Assembly (NCBI GenBank): GCA_022072055.1
Contig: JAJVIK010000007.1
Location: 62,001 to 126,000 of the forward strand
Direction of reading: 5' to 3'
DNA length: 64,000 nucleotides
Origin: a bacterium
Lineage (GTDB): Bacteria; Hinthialibacterota; Hinthialibacteria; OLB16
Of this stretch, positions 28,146-36,349 are shown piece after piece. Positions within the stretch are counted from its first letter, which is position 1. Each line of letters begins with the position of its first letter. The notes under the pieces are model-generated. The model saw nothing but the letters and a program-made list of their open reading frames with translations. It ran no database searches and had not been told where the DNA came from. A program made the translations under genes and the position numbers.

Positions 28146-29867
28146 CTAAACGCCGACCGCATCTCTGAGCTTTGCCCTAAGCGGCGCCAGAGTCTCCCGG
28201 TCGAAGGCGAAACGCAGGCCCGCCGCCGAGAAGAGCTCGGGCAACGGACGGCTTCCGCCCAGCGCGAGCGCGTGACGATACCCCGCTAAGGCCGCTTCGC
28301 GATCCTCCAGCGACTTCAGCCAGAGCTGTAGCGCCCCGATCTGCGCGATGCCGTATTCGATGTAATACAACGGGCAGGTGAAGGGGTGGAGTTGACGGTG
28401 CCAGAGGACCTCGCACGATTCTTCGTACCCGCTCCAATCCACGGGCTGAGAGAACCTTTGTCGAATTGAAAGCCAAGCCTCGGCGCGCTCTTCGTGGGTG
28501 TGGCGCGGGTGGAGATAGACCCAATGCTGGAAGGCATCGATGGTGGCAATCCAGGGGAGGACCTCGATGGTTCGTTCGATCTGCATGCGACGCGACCGGG
28601 CGGCGTCCTCGGAGGAATAAAACTCCTCGATGTGGGGCATGGCCAGGAGCTCCATGCTCATGGAGGCCACCTCGCAGAATTCAATCGGAGCGGACCGATA
28701 GACGACCAGCGGCTCCTCTCGACAGGCAAAGGCATGAAAGGCGTGCCCGCCCTCATGAAGCAGCGTTTCCAAATCCCGGTCCGTGCCGACCGCGTTCATG
28801 AAGATGAACGGCAAGCGGAGTTCCTCAAGGGTTGATTGATAGCCGCCCGGCGCCTTTCCCTTGCGGCTGTCGAGGTCAAGCAAGCCCCCCGTGCGCATCC
28901 GCTCAAACTGTTCGCCAAGCGCCGGATGAATCCGGTGAAAGATGCGCGCGCAACCCTCCTCCAAACGCGCGGCTGTCTCAAAGGGCCGCAAGGGCGGCAG
29001 TCCCTTGGGATCCACCTGAAGATCCCAGGGACGAAGCGAATCCAACCCCAGGTCCTGTTTCCTCCGTTCCGCCAGCTCGGAAAGCAGCGGAACAATCTCG
29101 GCCTCGACCGCCTCCTGGAACGCGATGCAATCATCCGGCGTGTAATCGAAGCGACCGAGCGCCTGGTGCTGGTAATCCCGATAGTTTCCATATCCCGCGT
29201 TGCACGCCATCCGATGACGGATGGCGATCATGTTGTCGAAGATCTCTTCCAGCGCCTCGCGATCGGCCAGGTAACGTTCGCTCATCTTTTCCCAAGCTTC
29301 TTGGCGGACCGTGCGGTCGGTCTCCTCCAGGTATCGGCGCATCTGCGGGAGGGTTCGTTCCTCGCCCCGGAACTGGACTGTCATTGCGCCGCAGATTTTC
29401 TGGTATTGCTGGCGGAGTTTCTCATCCTCGGTCTGCAGGGGAACGTTGTTCTCGCGGAAGAGCTTCACCTCGTTTTCGATCGCTCTGAGGAACACCGAAT
29501 ACCTTTCGCCATCGCCGGAAATCAGGCCTCGGGCGGCAAGCGCCTTGCGGTTGAGTCGATCCCAGACAGGCTTGAGGCGCGGCTCAATCTTCTCGATAAA
29601 CTCCAGGTACCGTCGCTCGTGGCTCTCATCGTCGGTGTGGCAGGTCATGGCGATGTAACGCCGCGAGCCTTCCTCCCAGATCACCGCCTGAAGCTCTGAG
29701 AGGTCAAGCAGCCAGCGTTCGAAACCCGGTGAGTCCCCGAGGGGGCGCTCCTCGAGTTGAGCGAGCAACGGGGCAATTTGATCCCAATCGCCGAGGTCGC
29801 TGTCTTTGGGAACAAAGGCGCGCGGGAATTCCTCCGATCCGCGCTGAGCAAGAAAACCCAGGGACAT
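28146..29867 (-). CDS. M3-family oligoendopeptidase (PepF-like)
   Basis: This 573-residue zinc peptidase has the M3 motif HEGGHAFH (HExxH, near residue 370). The distal metal ligand region is 'SAPIEFCEVASMSMELL'. Family members degrade oligopeptides in the cytoplasm. No signal peptide is present. The length is close to the usual 560-600 residues. ATG 29867 is preceded by AAAGGA. Immediately upstream on the same strand is the sterol-desaturase-like gene (stop 53 nt away). Confidence 0.93.
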   Translation of the reverse strand: MSLGFLAQRGSEEFPRAFVPKDSDLGDWDQIAPLLAQLEERPLGDSPGFERWLLDLSELQAVIWEEGSRRYIAMTCHTDDESHERRYLEFIEKIEPRLKPVWDRLNRKALAARGLISGDGERYSVFLRAIENEVKLFRENNVPLQTEDEKLRQQYQKICGAMTVQFRGEERTLPQMRRYLEETDRTVRQEAWEKMSERYLADREALEEIFDNMIAIRHRMACNAGYGNYRDYQHQALGRFDYTPDDCIAFQEAVEAEIVPLLSELAERRKQDLGLDSLRPWDLQVDPKGLPPLRPFETAARLEEGCARIFHRIHPALGEQFERMRTGGLLDLDSRKGKAPGGYQSTLEELRLPFIFMNAVGTDRDLETLLHEGGHAFHAFACREEPLVVYRSAPIEFCEVASMSMELLAMPHIEEFYSSEDAARSRRMQIERTIEVLPWIATIDAFQHWVYLHPRHTHEERAEAWLSIRQRFSQPVDWSGYEESCEVLWHRQLHPFTCPLYYIEYGIAQIGALQLWLKSLEDREAALAGYRHALALGGSRPLPELFSAAGLRFAFDRETLAPLRAKLRDAVGV

Positions 29868-29920
29868 AAGTTTGATCCTTTATCTGTCGAGGGCGAGATG
29901 GGCCGCGTGGGCGGGGCCAT

Positions 29921-30736
29921 TCATGAGGGATGGCCGCTCCCATGGCGGTAAGTCTTGATCGGGTAGATCAGCTGCATCGGGAGAGCATCCGGAAAATCAT
30001 CCTCCCACGCAAGCCCAAGCCGTTCGGGGAAGATGTCCGGCGGTTGATGAGCTGTCCCGAAGACCCAATCCCACAGGCTCAAATTGAGGCCGAAGTTGCG
30101 GTTTGTTGGGCCACAATCCGGGTGGGTGTGATGCCAAAGATGCATGCGCGGGTTGTTGAAGAAGTAGCCCAGCGGGCCGATGTCCACCGCGAGGTTGGAG
30201 TGGTTGAAATACCCCATCGCGAGGGTGAACAGCCCGAACCAGAAAAGCACTTCGGGGCGGACATCCAGGAAAGCAAACGGCGCGAAGAGCAGGGTCCGAT
30301 AGATCAGCCCCTCCATCCAGTGGAATTTCATGTGCCCGATCCAATCCATCTCGGTGATGCTGTGGTGGGTCTTGTGGAAGTTCCACAGGAAGGGGACTCG
30401 ATGGAGCAGGTTGTGGATGCACCACTGCAGGAAATCGATTCCGAAAAACACCACGGCGAACTGACCCCAGAATGTCCATTCCGAAACCAGTCCGAGCGAG
30501 ACCAGACGGGACAGCCCGACAGTCTCGAGACCGAGGTCGAGCAGATAAACCAGTGAGGGCGAAACCGAGGCCACCAGAACCCCGATCAGATGACCGTTGA
30601 GGATCAGATAGAAAAGGTCCGCGACCAGGTTCTTGCGCCACACCCGCTGTTCCCGCCGCCAAGGGCGCAGGCGCTCGAGAAGGGCGAAGAGGATCGAAAG
30701 GACAATCAAGCCGGAGAGGAAAGAGAAGGGAGCCAT
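29921..30736 (-). CDS. Sterol desaturase / fatty acid hydroxylase superfamily protein
   Basis: This 271-residue membrane protein has four or more hydrophobic segments. It carries the three histidine clusters of the superfamily: HNLLHR, HKTHHS, and 'HLWHHTH', with a further 'FNHSN' between. These bind a di-iron centre that hydroxylates or desaturates lipids using oxygen. The substrate is unknown. It lies upstream of the oligopeptidase gene. Confidence 0.9.
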   Translation of the reverse strand: MAPFSFLSGLIVLSILFALLERLRPWRREQRVWRKNLVADLFYLILNGHLIGVLVASVSPSLVYLLDLGLETVGLSRLVSLGLVSEWTFWGQFAVVFFGIDFLQWCIHNLLHRVPFLWNFHKTHHSITEMDWIGHMKFHWMEGLIYRTLLFAPFAFLDVRPEVLFWFGLFTLAMGYFNHSNLAVDIGPLGYFFNNPRMHLWHHTHPDCGPTNRNFGLNLSLWDWVFGTAHQPPDIFPERLGLAWEDDFPDALPMQLIYPIKTYRHGSGHPS

Positions 30737-30792
30737 GCTTTACTGCTTCAGGGGGAATGGATAACTCATTTTGCGATGGTCCGCGCGGATGG

Positions 30793-30810
30793 AACGCCTC
30801 CTGAGGCGTT
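30793..30810. repeat. Short palindrome at the end of the SNase-like gene
   Basis: The sequence AACGCCTC-CT-GAGGCGTT forms an 8-bp stem that overlaps the stop codon of the SNase-like gene (30809-30811). No U tract follows on the minus strand, so it may be a dispersed palindrome instead of a terminator. Confidence 0.4.
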
Positions 30811-31768
30811 ACTTGAGATACCCCTTTTTCCTCAAGTTCTCCTGTAACTCTTCTTTCTCCTGCCTTGTCATTCTGAGCTTCTGATACCCATTGGCGGTCG
30901 GCGTGATTTTGAAGGCTCCGCTCAACCCCCCCCGAGAACCATCCTGTGCCCGCCCCCTTGAACCATTCATGAAGTCTTCCTGATCTACGGTAAAGAAGAA
31001 CTGAAGTGCGCCTCCAGACCGCAAAGGACCTTGACGAGGTATGATCTTGTTGGTCCTCGGCAGATTCGCATGGGGGACGCCCACGGTGGACGTGGAGGAA
31101 TTTGGGTAAAACGATCCTCGCCTCGGTGGCGGCGCGCCTGTAGACGGACGTTCATTCTGTTTTTCACGTAAGGCTTCAACTCTGCCTTCACGATAATCGT
31201 CGGGTGTTAGATCAGAGGTCCACCGGCTTTCATGGGGTTTCTTCTCCACGGTCTTGGTCTCACTAACCGCTATCGGCGCGGATTTTCTGAAGACCCAAGG
31301 TTCAACCGGCTTTTCCTGAGACCAGAGTCCCACGGCACCGGCGCGCGCCTCCTGCTCAATTACCGCAAGCTCTTTGTCCTTTGAGTAAGGCAAAACCCAA
31401 GCCAGTCCGTTTCTCGCAAGTTCGGCGCTCAGGTGAATATCATCCTCAAGGAGTATGTCAACTAATTCAACTTTATTGGTGTCCATGGATCTGACATCCA
31501 TGCGAACCAATCCTTTAGATACGGCGGCGCGGACAAAATCCCTGGCGTCCGCGCAGAAGGGTTGGTCGGGTCCCGGAGCATCCAGTCCGTACAATCGCAC
31601 CAGCTTTGGAGGCTTGCCATCCCGGCTTACATAGATTTCATCTCCGCTAGTAACCTCCGTGACTTGCACGGGGACCGGTTCCCCCTGACTCCCCGATTGG
31701 AGGGCCAAGATGGAGGCGAAAGCCCAGTGTGCTATCCGGAATCTGGTTCCCTTCTCCCTTGAACACAT
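30809..31768 (-). CDS. Secreted SNase-fold protein lacking catalytic residues
   Basis: This 319-residue protein has a likely N-terminal signal (hydrophobic AHWAFASILALQSG) and a staphylococcal-nuclease-like domain. The barrel strands are seen as VTSGDEIYV and VRLYGLDAP, then 'ELARNGLAWVLPY' and GLWSQ. In active nucleases the strand reads DAPE and a later loop DKYGR, giving Glu43 and Arg87. Here they read DAPG and 'DTNKV', so both catalytic residues appear lost, while Asp40 and Arg35 remain. The last 120 residues are low-complexity and then a charged helix. ATG 31768 was chosen for the signal peptide; ATG 31843 is in frame upstream. Confidence 0.7.
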   Translation of the reverse strand: MCSREKGTRFRIAHWAFASILALQSGSQGEPVPVQVTEVTSGDEIYVSRDGKPPKLVRLYGLDAPGPDQPFCADARDFVRAAVSKGLVRMDVRSMDTNKVELVDILLEDDIHLSAELARNGLAWVLPYSKDKELAVIEQEARAGAVGLWSQEKPVEPWVFRKSAPIAVSETKTVEKKPHESRWTSDLTPDDYREGRVEALREKQNERPSTGAPPPRRGSFYPNSSTSTVGVPHANLPRTNKIIPRQGPLRSGGALQFFFTVDQEDFMNGSRGRAQDGSRGGLSGAFKITPTANGYQKLRMTRQEKEELQENLRKKGYLK

Positions 31769-31847
31769 GTCCAAGTCCCAAGTCCATCCGATCGATCTGA
31801 AGGAAAGTTTACCAGCCTCTAATCGATGATGGAATCCCCGCATTTGG

Positions 31848-32045
31848 TTAGCGCTTCAGGGGTGGTGGGACATGCAGTTGGCGACAGATTGCGCGCGCCA
31901 GAAAGTCGTCAATCTCCACATGGCGAGGAATCGTGGACTGGCGACTCCTATCCGAGAGGTTCACATACCGAGAATGTTTTCCGCCTTCCCTCAGAAGATA
32001 GCAGCCGTGCGTCTCAATATGGCGAATCAGCTCTTGACGCTTCAC
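31848..32045 (-). CDS. hicA: HicA-like mRNA interferase toxin
   Basis: This 65-residue protein has the small dsRBD-like HicA fold: KRQELIRHIETHGCYLLREGGKHSRYVN, split here into 'ELIRHIETHGC' and 'REGGKHSRY', with the catalytic His in GGKHS, then 'STIPRHVEIDD'. HicA toxins cleave mRNA when freed from HicB. The GTG start at 32045 overlaps the hicB stop (GTGA), so hicB precedes hicA and the two are coupled. hicB upstream of hicA is the reverse of the more frequent order. Confidence 0.88.
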   Translation of the reverse strand: MKRQELIRHIETHGCYLLREGGKHSRYVNLSDRSRQSTIPRHVEIDDFLARAICRQLHVPPPLKR

Positions 32046-32251
32046 ACCTCGATCTCTTCCTGAATGATGCTCTCGGAGGAAAACGGAATGTCCTCCCAAT
32101 CCACGGGCTCCTCCATGGCGGCTATGGCATCCTTGAGATTCTCTCTGGCCTCCTCAAGCGTCCGACCTTGAGTCAGGGCGCCGGGGACATCATCGGTCCA
32201 TGCCACCCACCACTCATCCCGGTGCAGGAACTGTGCGCGGATCGTTCGCAT
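32042..32251 (-). CDS. hicB: HicB-like antitoxin
   Basis: This 69-residue protein has the HicB core: MRTIRAQFLHRDEWWVAW, then 'DVPGALTQGRTLEEARENL', and a short acidic C-terminal tail. It would neutralise the HicA product encoded immediately downstream and probably autoregulate. It lacks a separate DNA-binding domain, so it belongs to the short form. ATG 32251 is preceded by GGAGG and AAGG. Confidence 0.85.
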   Translation of the reverse strand: MRTIRAQFLHRDEWWVAWTDDVPGALTQGRTLEEARENLKDAIAAMEEPVDWEDIPFSSESIIQEEIEV

Positions 32252-32354
32252 GCGTCCTTGTCCTCCTCGCTGTTTCGCGGTCTGATAGCATCCTTCCACA
32301 TTATGCCCCCCCTCCTACCGCCGACACAACCGACACATTCGGACCCGTCTCCGC

Positions 32355-33002
32355 TCACAACCCCTTGAGCCACTCGCTCACCTTCGCCATATCCTCCTTG
32401 AAGAACAACGAACCCGGCACCACGACCTCCGCCCCGGCCTCCGCCAGCGGCGGCACGGTCTCCCAGCGAATTGCGCCATCGGCCTGGATCTTGAAGTGAT
32501 GGCCGCGGTCCTCGCGCAGGCGAACCAGATCGCGAATCTTCTCAAACGCCACCGGGGCCACGGCCTGAACCCCCTTGATCCCCGACTCGGTCCCAATCAC
32601 GGTCACCACATTCAGCTTTCCGAGATGCTCCTCGATCAGGGAAACCGGCTGCTCCAGGGAAATCGACAGGCCCACTCCCAGACCGCGGCCTGAAATCTCC
32701 CGGATCAGCGCGCCCACATTCTCGGTGGAGTCCGGATAGAAGATAAAGGAATTCGCTCCCGCCGCGGTGAAGGGACCGACCCACTTTTCCGGTTCGTAAG
32801 TGATCAAATGGACTTCGAAGGGCTTTGCGGTCTTGGGACGCAAGGCCGCCACCAGGTCCGGAAAGAACAGCAGATTCGCGGCATAACGCCCATCGCAGAC
32901 ATCGATGTGATACATGTCCGCGAACGGGTCCGCGCGGGCAATCTCCGACTCGAAGTTTGCCATGTCCGCCGACCACAGCGACACCGATGCGAGCACGCTC
33001 AT
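32355..33002 (-). CDS. Ribulose-phosphate 3-epimerase family protein
   Basis: This 215-residue TIM-barrel protein begins 'VLASVSLWSADMANF'. It has HIDVCDGRYAANLLFFPDL, corresponding to the metal-binding 'HiDvMDG.fvpn' of Rpe, then 'EVHLI', and a phosphate-binding end 'ADGAIRWETVPPLAEAGAE'. It would interconvert ketopentose or ketohexose phosphates. The Met-to-Cys change in the HIDVMDG motif and the context with Gfo/Idh and a sugar isomerase suggest a specialised substrate, perhaps not the pentose-phosphate pathway. The ATG overlaps the hydrolase stop by 4 nt. Confidence 0.85.
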   Translation of the reverse strand: MSVLASVSLWSADMANFESEIARADPFADMYHIDVCDGRYAANLLFFPDLVAALRPKTAKPFEVHLITYEPEKWVGPFTAAGANSFIFYPDSTENVGALIREISGRGLGVGLSISLEQPVSLIEEHLGKLNVVTVIGTESGIKGVQAVAPVAFEKIRDLVRLREDRGHHFKIQADGAIRWETVPPLAEAGAEVVVPGSLFFKEDMAKVSEWLKGL

Positions 33003-33814
33003 GCTCCTACCTCCCCCTCGATCTCTTCAAGCAGTTTCTGAAAATGCATCCGGAATCCCGCGCGGTGGGCATCCATGTCACTCTTGGCGGGAATCATCGC
33101 CAGACGAGCGTTGGGCAGCCTGCGGGCCCATTCCTCCGCCATCGCGATCGGATGGGTGGCGTCCGGCTCGTTCCCCACCACCAGCGCGGGCATGGTGAGG
33201 GCCTCGACCTCGCTCCAGGAGGTAATCGGACAGGATCGTGTCATGCGGGCGAGACGCTCTCGCCGCTCATGGGCTTTGGGTTTGGCGAGCTGTCCCTCCA
33301 ACCCCTCCATGAGCTCCGCTGAAAGGTCTCGAAAGGGGGCGAACTCGGGTAGGGACCGGCACCGGCTCATGTCGCCATCCGGTCCGGCTTTTTCCAAGAG
33401 TTGGGTGACCTGGGGAAGCCACTTGAGGTTTTCGGGAGTGGGTTGATCGACCCAAGCGGGACGCACCAAGACCAGCGCTCGGACTCGTTCCGGCCGGCGC
33501 ACGGCGAAGGCGGTGGAAATCCCCGCGCCCATGGAGATGCCTCCAACGACTGTCTGTTTCATTCCCACGTGGTCGAGCAGCGCGCCAAGGTCCTCGGCCA
33601 ACTGGGCGAAGCTGAACTTCTCCGGGGGTCCCACCGGTTCGGTCTCGCCATGCCCCCGACAATCCCAGAAAAGAACTCGATGGCCCGCGACTTCGCCCAT
33701 CAAGTCCTTGGTTTGAAGCATGTCTCCGCCAAGGCCATGCGTGAAGACAATCCCCGGACCCTCGCCGATGGTCTCAAAGTGAAAGCGGATGCCGTCGTGA
33801 TCGAAAAGCGCCAT
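32999..33814 (-). CDS. Alpha/beta hydrolase
   Basis: This 271-residue protein has the alpha/beta hydrolase fold with oxyanion loop HGLGGD, the nucleophile elbow GISMGAG, and 'DCRGHGETEP' before it. The later acid (NEPDATHP) and His ('MDAHR') of the triad are visible. It resembles enol-lactonase or hydrolase-type esterases. In this operon it may open a sugar lactone produced by the Gfo/Idh oxidoreductase, which is an inference. It is 3 nt downstream of the sugar isomerase gene. Confidence 0.85.
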   Translation of the reverse strand: MALFDHDGIRFHFETIGEGPGIVFTHGLGGDMLQTKDLMGEVAGHRVLFWDCRGHGETEPVGPPEKFSFAQLAEDLGALLDHVGMKQTVVGGISMGAGISTAFAVRRPERVRALVLVRPAWVDQPTPENLKWLPQVTQLLEKAGPDGDMSRCRSLPEFAPFRDLSAELMEGLEGQLAKPKAHERRERLARMTRSCPITSWSEVEALTMPALVVGNEPDATHPIAMAEEWARRLPNARLAMIPAKSDMDAHRAGFRMHFQKLLEEIEGEVGA

Positions 33815-33817
33815 GCT

Positions 33818-34645
33818 TTACCTGTCCAAGAGCGCGCGGACATAGGCCACGCTCCCCGGAACCTCCTCCTCGGTCAAGTTGTGCAGAAGAACCGGGCCAT
33901 TGAAGCCGGAAGCGTGGGCCAGGTCGAGATAGAACGGGAAATCCAGCGAGCCTTTTCCGGCGGCCTGAGTCTGACCATCCGCGGCGGGGAAATCCTTGGC
34001 GTGAAGCATTGAGATGCTCGATCCGAGCAGATCAAATGCCTCCTCAAGGACCTCCCGCTGCCGCGCGAGGGTTTCCCGGCGCAGGAGGTTGGCTCCATCC
34101 AGCACGATTCGCAATCGGGGCGATTTCATTTCATCGAGCAGGGCGCGCGCCTTTCGCGCGGAGTCGATGACATTGGCGGTTTCGGGCTCGATGCCGAGGT
34201 CCACCCCGGCACCCTCCGCCGCTTCGGTCAAAACCTCGAGTGTTGTGAGGAGATCCTTCCAGGCTTCGGGGGTCGCATTGTCCGGATGGGCGCGCCACAT
34301 GTTGTCCGGGTCGCGTGTCCCAGTGCAGAGGGTCACCGCACTCGTTCCCAGGTGGCGACAGGCGCGAATCAGTCGGCTGCACCGGGAGGTTTCCTCGGCG
34401 CGCCGCTTAAGATCCGGATGGATGGCGTTGAAGGTCCCGGATATGGCGACTATCTTCAACCCATGCGCCTCAAAGGCGGAGCGGACCTCGGAACAGGTTC
34501 CTTCCGGGACCGTCTCCGGAAGACTCTTCATTCCAGCACAGGCCAGGTTGAACTGGACCGTCTGAAGGCCGGCCTTGGAAATCGCCTGGAGGACTTCATC
34601 CAGCGTGGGGCGAACAAAAGTCCGAGCGAAAATCCCCAGCCTCAT
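33818..34645 (-). CDS. Sugar phosphate isomerase/epimerase (xylose-isomerase-like TIM barrel)
   Basis: This 275-residue protein shows the TIM-barrel pattern of the AP-endonuclease-2 family: MRLGIFARTF at the start, 'LQTVQFNLACAG', 'GVDLGIEPE', and 'MLHAKDFP' near the end. Metal-binding Glu and Asp/His residues are in place. It probably isomerises or epimerises the keto-sugar product of the neighbouring Gfo/Idh enzyme. Its ATG overlaps the Gfo/Idh stop (ATGA). Confidence 0.85.
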   Translation of the reverse strand: MRLGIFARTFVRPTLDEVLQAISKAGLQTVQFNLACAGMKSLPETVPEGTCSEVRSAFEAHGLKIVAISGTFNAIHPDLKRRAEETSRCSRLIRACRHLGTSAVTLCTGTRDPDNMWRAHPDNATPEAWKDLLTTLEVLTEAAEGAGVDLGIEPETANVIDSARKARALLDEMKSPRLRIVLDGANLLRRETLARQREVLEEAFDLLGSSISMLHAKDFPAADGQTQAAGKGSLDFPFYLDLAHASGFNGPVLLHNLTEEEVPGSVAYVRALLDR

Positions 34646-35727
34646 CGGGAAGCATCCGTGGGTCGAACGGTGGGCGGGATTTCAATTCTCTCCCCGGATG
34701 TGACGGAGCGCTCGACCGCCTCAATGATCCGAACCACGGCCAGACCGTCGTACACATCCGGACTGGGTGGAAGGTCCTCGCGGACCGCGCGGGCAAAGGC
34801 TTCGAGCTGGTTCTTGAAGGGGTTGCTGTGTTCGCCGAGGGGTGTGGTGGAAAGCGCTCCGGAAGCATCGAAGGCGCGCACCATGCTGGGGCGGTGATAG
34901 AATGGGATGAATGTCTCCACATGCACGCTGCCCCCCGCGCCATGCACGATATACCCCTCGGACCAGCCTTCGTTGACCTTGACCGAAAGCTCAAAGTTCC
35001 CCACCCCTCCATCCGCGAATTCCAGAACGCCATGCCAGGAGAAACGCTCATCGAGCCGCGCGAGTTTCGCGGTGACCGCGCGAATCGGCCCCGCGAGGAA
35101 GAGCAGGTTGTCGAACAGATGGGCGCTGTGAGTCCAGAGACTGTACCTCTGACGGTCCCCCTTGGGGTCCACCCTCGGACGAACCGAATGGGCGCTATTG
35201 AGCAGCGGCGGCAGCAAGGTTTCTTGGATCGCGGGGCGGAAGGAAGTGTCGCGATACCATCCGCTCACCGAGAATACCGGGCCGAGCCGATCACGGATGA
35301 ATTCATGCGCGTACGCAATGCCTGGATCATGCCGCTTCATGCAGCCAACCTGAAGCTTCAGCCCGGTCTCCCGGACCGCGCGGACAAGGGCCTCGCAGTC
35401 GACGGAGTTGTCGCTCAAGGGTTTTTCCACGAGGACATGCTTTCCGGCCTGGAGCGCCTCCAGCGCCAGCGGGACATGAAAAGGGTCCGGAGCGGCGATC
35501 AGAACCGCGTCGACTTCGGAGTCGCCCAAGAGTTCCTCATAACGGGTGTATAGGCGTTGAACGCCATTGCGCCGCCCGATGGTCTGGAGGAGGTCCTCGG
35601 CGCCGTCACAGATCGCCGCGAGACGAACGCCTCGCGCCTTCGCCAGCGCGGGCAGGTGCGCGAACTGAGAAATGGCTCCGCATCCGAGGAGCCCGATTCG
35701 TAGGGTGTCGTTGGGGCAACCGCTCAA
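34642..35727 (-). CDS. Gfo/Idh/MocA-family oxidoreductase
   Basis: This 361-residue protein has an N-terminal Rossmann fold (RIGLLGCGAISQFAH), the loop 'VLIAAPDPFHVPLALEALQAGKHVLVEKPL' with the signature EKPL, and a C-terminal GFO_IDH_MocA domain. It would oxidise a sugar or inositol using NAD(P). It is the first gene of a four-gene operon with coupled starts. The start is a TTG at 35727, with GGAG 9 nt upstream; no ATG precedes the Rossmann motif. Confidence 0.87.
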   Translation of the reverse strand: MSGCPNDTLRIGLLGCGAISQFAHLPALAKARGVRLAAICDGAEDLLQTIGRRNGVQRLYTRYEELLGDSEVDAVLIAAPDPFHVPLALEALQAGKHVLVEKPLSDNSVDCEALVRAVRETGLKLQVGCMKRHDPGIAYAHEFIRDRLGPVFSVSGWYRDTSFRPAIQETLLPPLLNSAHSVRPRVDPKGDRQRYSLWTHSAHLFDNLLFLAGPIRAVTAKLARLDERFSWHGVLEFADGGVGNFELSVKVNEGWSEGYIVHGAGGSVHVETFIPFYHRPSMVRAFDASGALSTTPLGEHSNPFKNQLEAFARAVREDLPPSPDVYDGLAVVRIIEAVERSVTSGERIEIPPTVRPTDASR

Positions 35728-35814
35728 GGGATGATTTCTCCGGCCAGGAATGGCCTGGACAATACGATAGCGGACCGGGCGGACCTTTGCGAGACTTTCC
35801 CTAGGAGGAGACTG

Positions 35815-36201
35815 TTGACGAGCATTGACCGACCGTCCAGCCTGAGAATAGATCCGAACATTGAACTAATGGCCTTCAACCCAGATCTCCCACTTGACCT
35901 GAAGTCGGCGGGTTGGAAAGTGAAGATTCGAGACAAGGAGCGGTTGGAGGAACCCCACATCACGAACCTTAAGGAACCTGAATCTTCGTGGAGACTTTCC
36001 CTCCTATCCAAGGAATTCCTGCATCCCGGAGGCAATTGGAGCGAAATTGATGGAGGGGTGAGACACGCCGGGGAGCATAACTGGATGAGCCTGATCAAGG
36101 AATGGAACCGCACATACCCGGGAAACCCTGATCGTTGGTGTCGCCTACGATGCTCCAGGCCAATCCCTCTGGGTTATTCGTGGCGACTCTCGCCGATTTA
36201 G
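35815..36201 (+). CDS. Uncharacterised small protein, first gene of a two-gene cassette
   Basis: This protein of about 128 residues is not recognised with certainty. The core reads 'GWKVKIRDKERLEEPHIT', 'SWRLSLLSKEFLHPGGNW', then 'LIKEWNRTYPGNP'. I remember similar small proteins beside a second ORF like the one that follows, without a known function. The TTG start at 35815 has an excellent Shine-Dalgarno (GGAGGA, 5-nt spacing); ATG 35869 is an alternative with none. The last dozen or so residues after 'YPGNP' look like read-through of the second gene in another frame, so the natural stop may have been lost. Confidence 0.55.
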   Translation: MTSIDRPSSLRIDPNIELMAFNPDLPLDLKSAGWKVKIRDKERLEEPHITNLKEPESSWRLSLLSKEFLHPGGNWSEIDGGVRHAGEHNWMSLIKEWNRTYPGNPDRWCRLRCSRPIPLGYSWRLSPI

Positions 36202-36349
36202 GGTGCCGATGTCATTCTTCGAACCATCTGGGATGGCAAGTCCTGACCCCGCGCGCCTCTCCGTCGAGGATTTTGGGCACACGGTCAAGATGGGAGAATA
36301 CGAAGCCGCTTCGGATGCAATTCTCCACGCCGCTGTTGGGGCGGACTAA
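36128..36349 (+). CDS. Uncharacterised small protein, second gene of the cassette, no canonical start
   Basis: The frame open from 36095 to the stop at 36347-36349 encodes a coherent protein: LIVGVAYDAPGQSLWVIRG, 'FRVPMSFFEPSGMA', 'SVEDFGHTVKMGEYEAASDAIL'. The closing 'D.G.TvK.GEYEA..DAIL' motif is strongly structured, so I believe it is or was a gene. There is no ATG, GTG or TTG before the conserved part. CTG 36128 (GGGA 7 nt upstream) is the best start, or it is produced by frameshift from the first gene, or it is decayed. It overlaps the convergent Uma2 gene by 4 nt. Confidence 0.45.
   Translation: MIVGVAYDAPGQSLWVIRGDSRRFRVPMSFFEPSGMASPDPARLSVEDFGHTVKMGEYEAASDAILHAAVGAD

Noticed and set aside
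35731-36201. Longer version of the first cassette protein from an upstream start at 35731
   Set aside because: Only the TTG at 35815 has a Shine-Dalgarno, and the upstream residues overlap the promoter region of the divergent Gfo/Idh operon.
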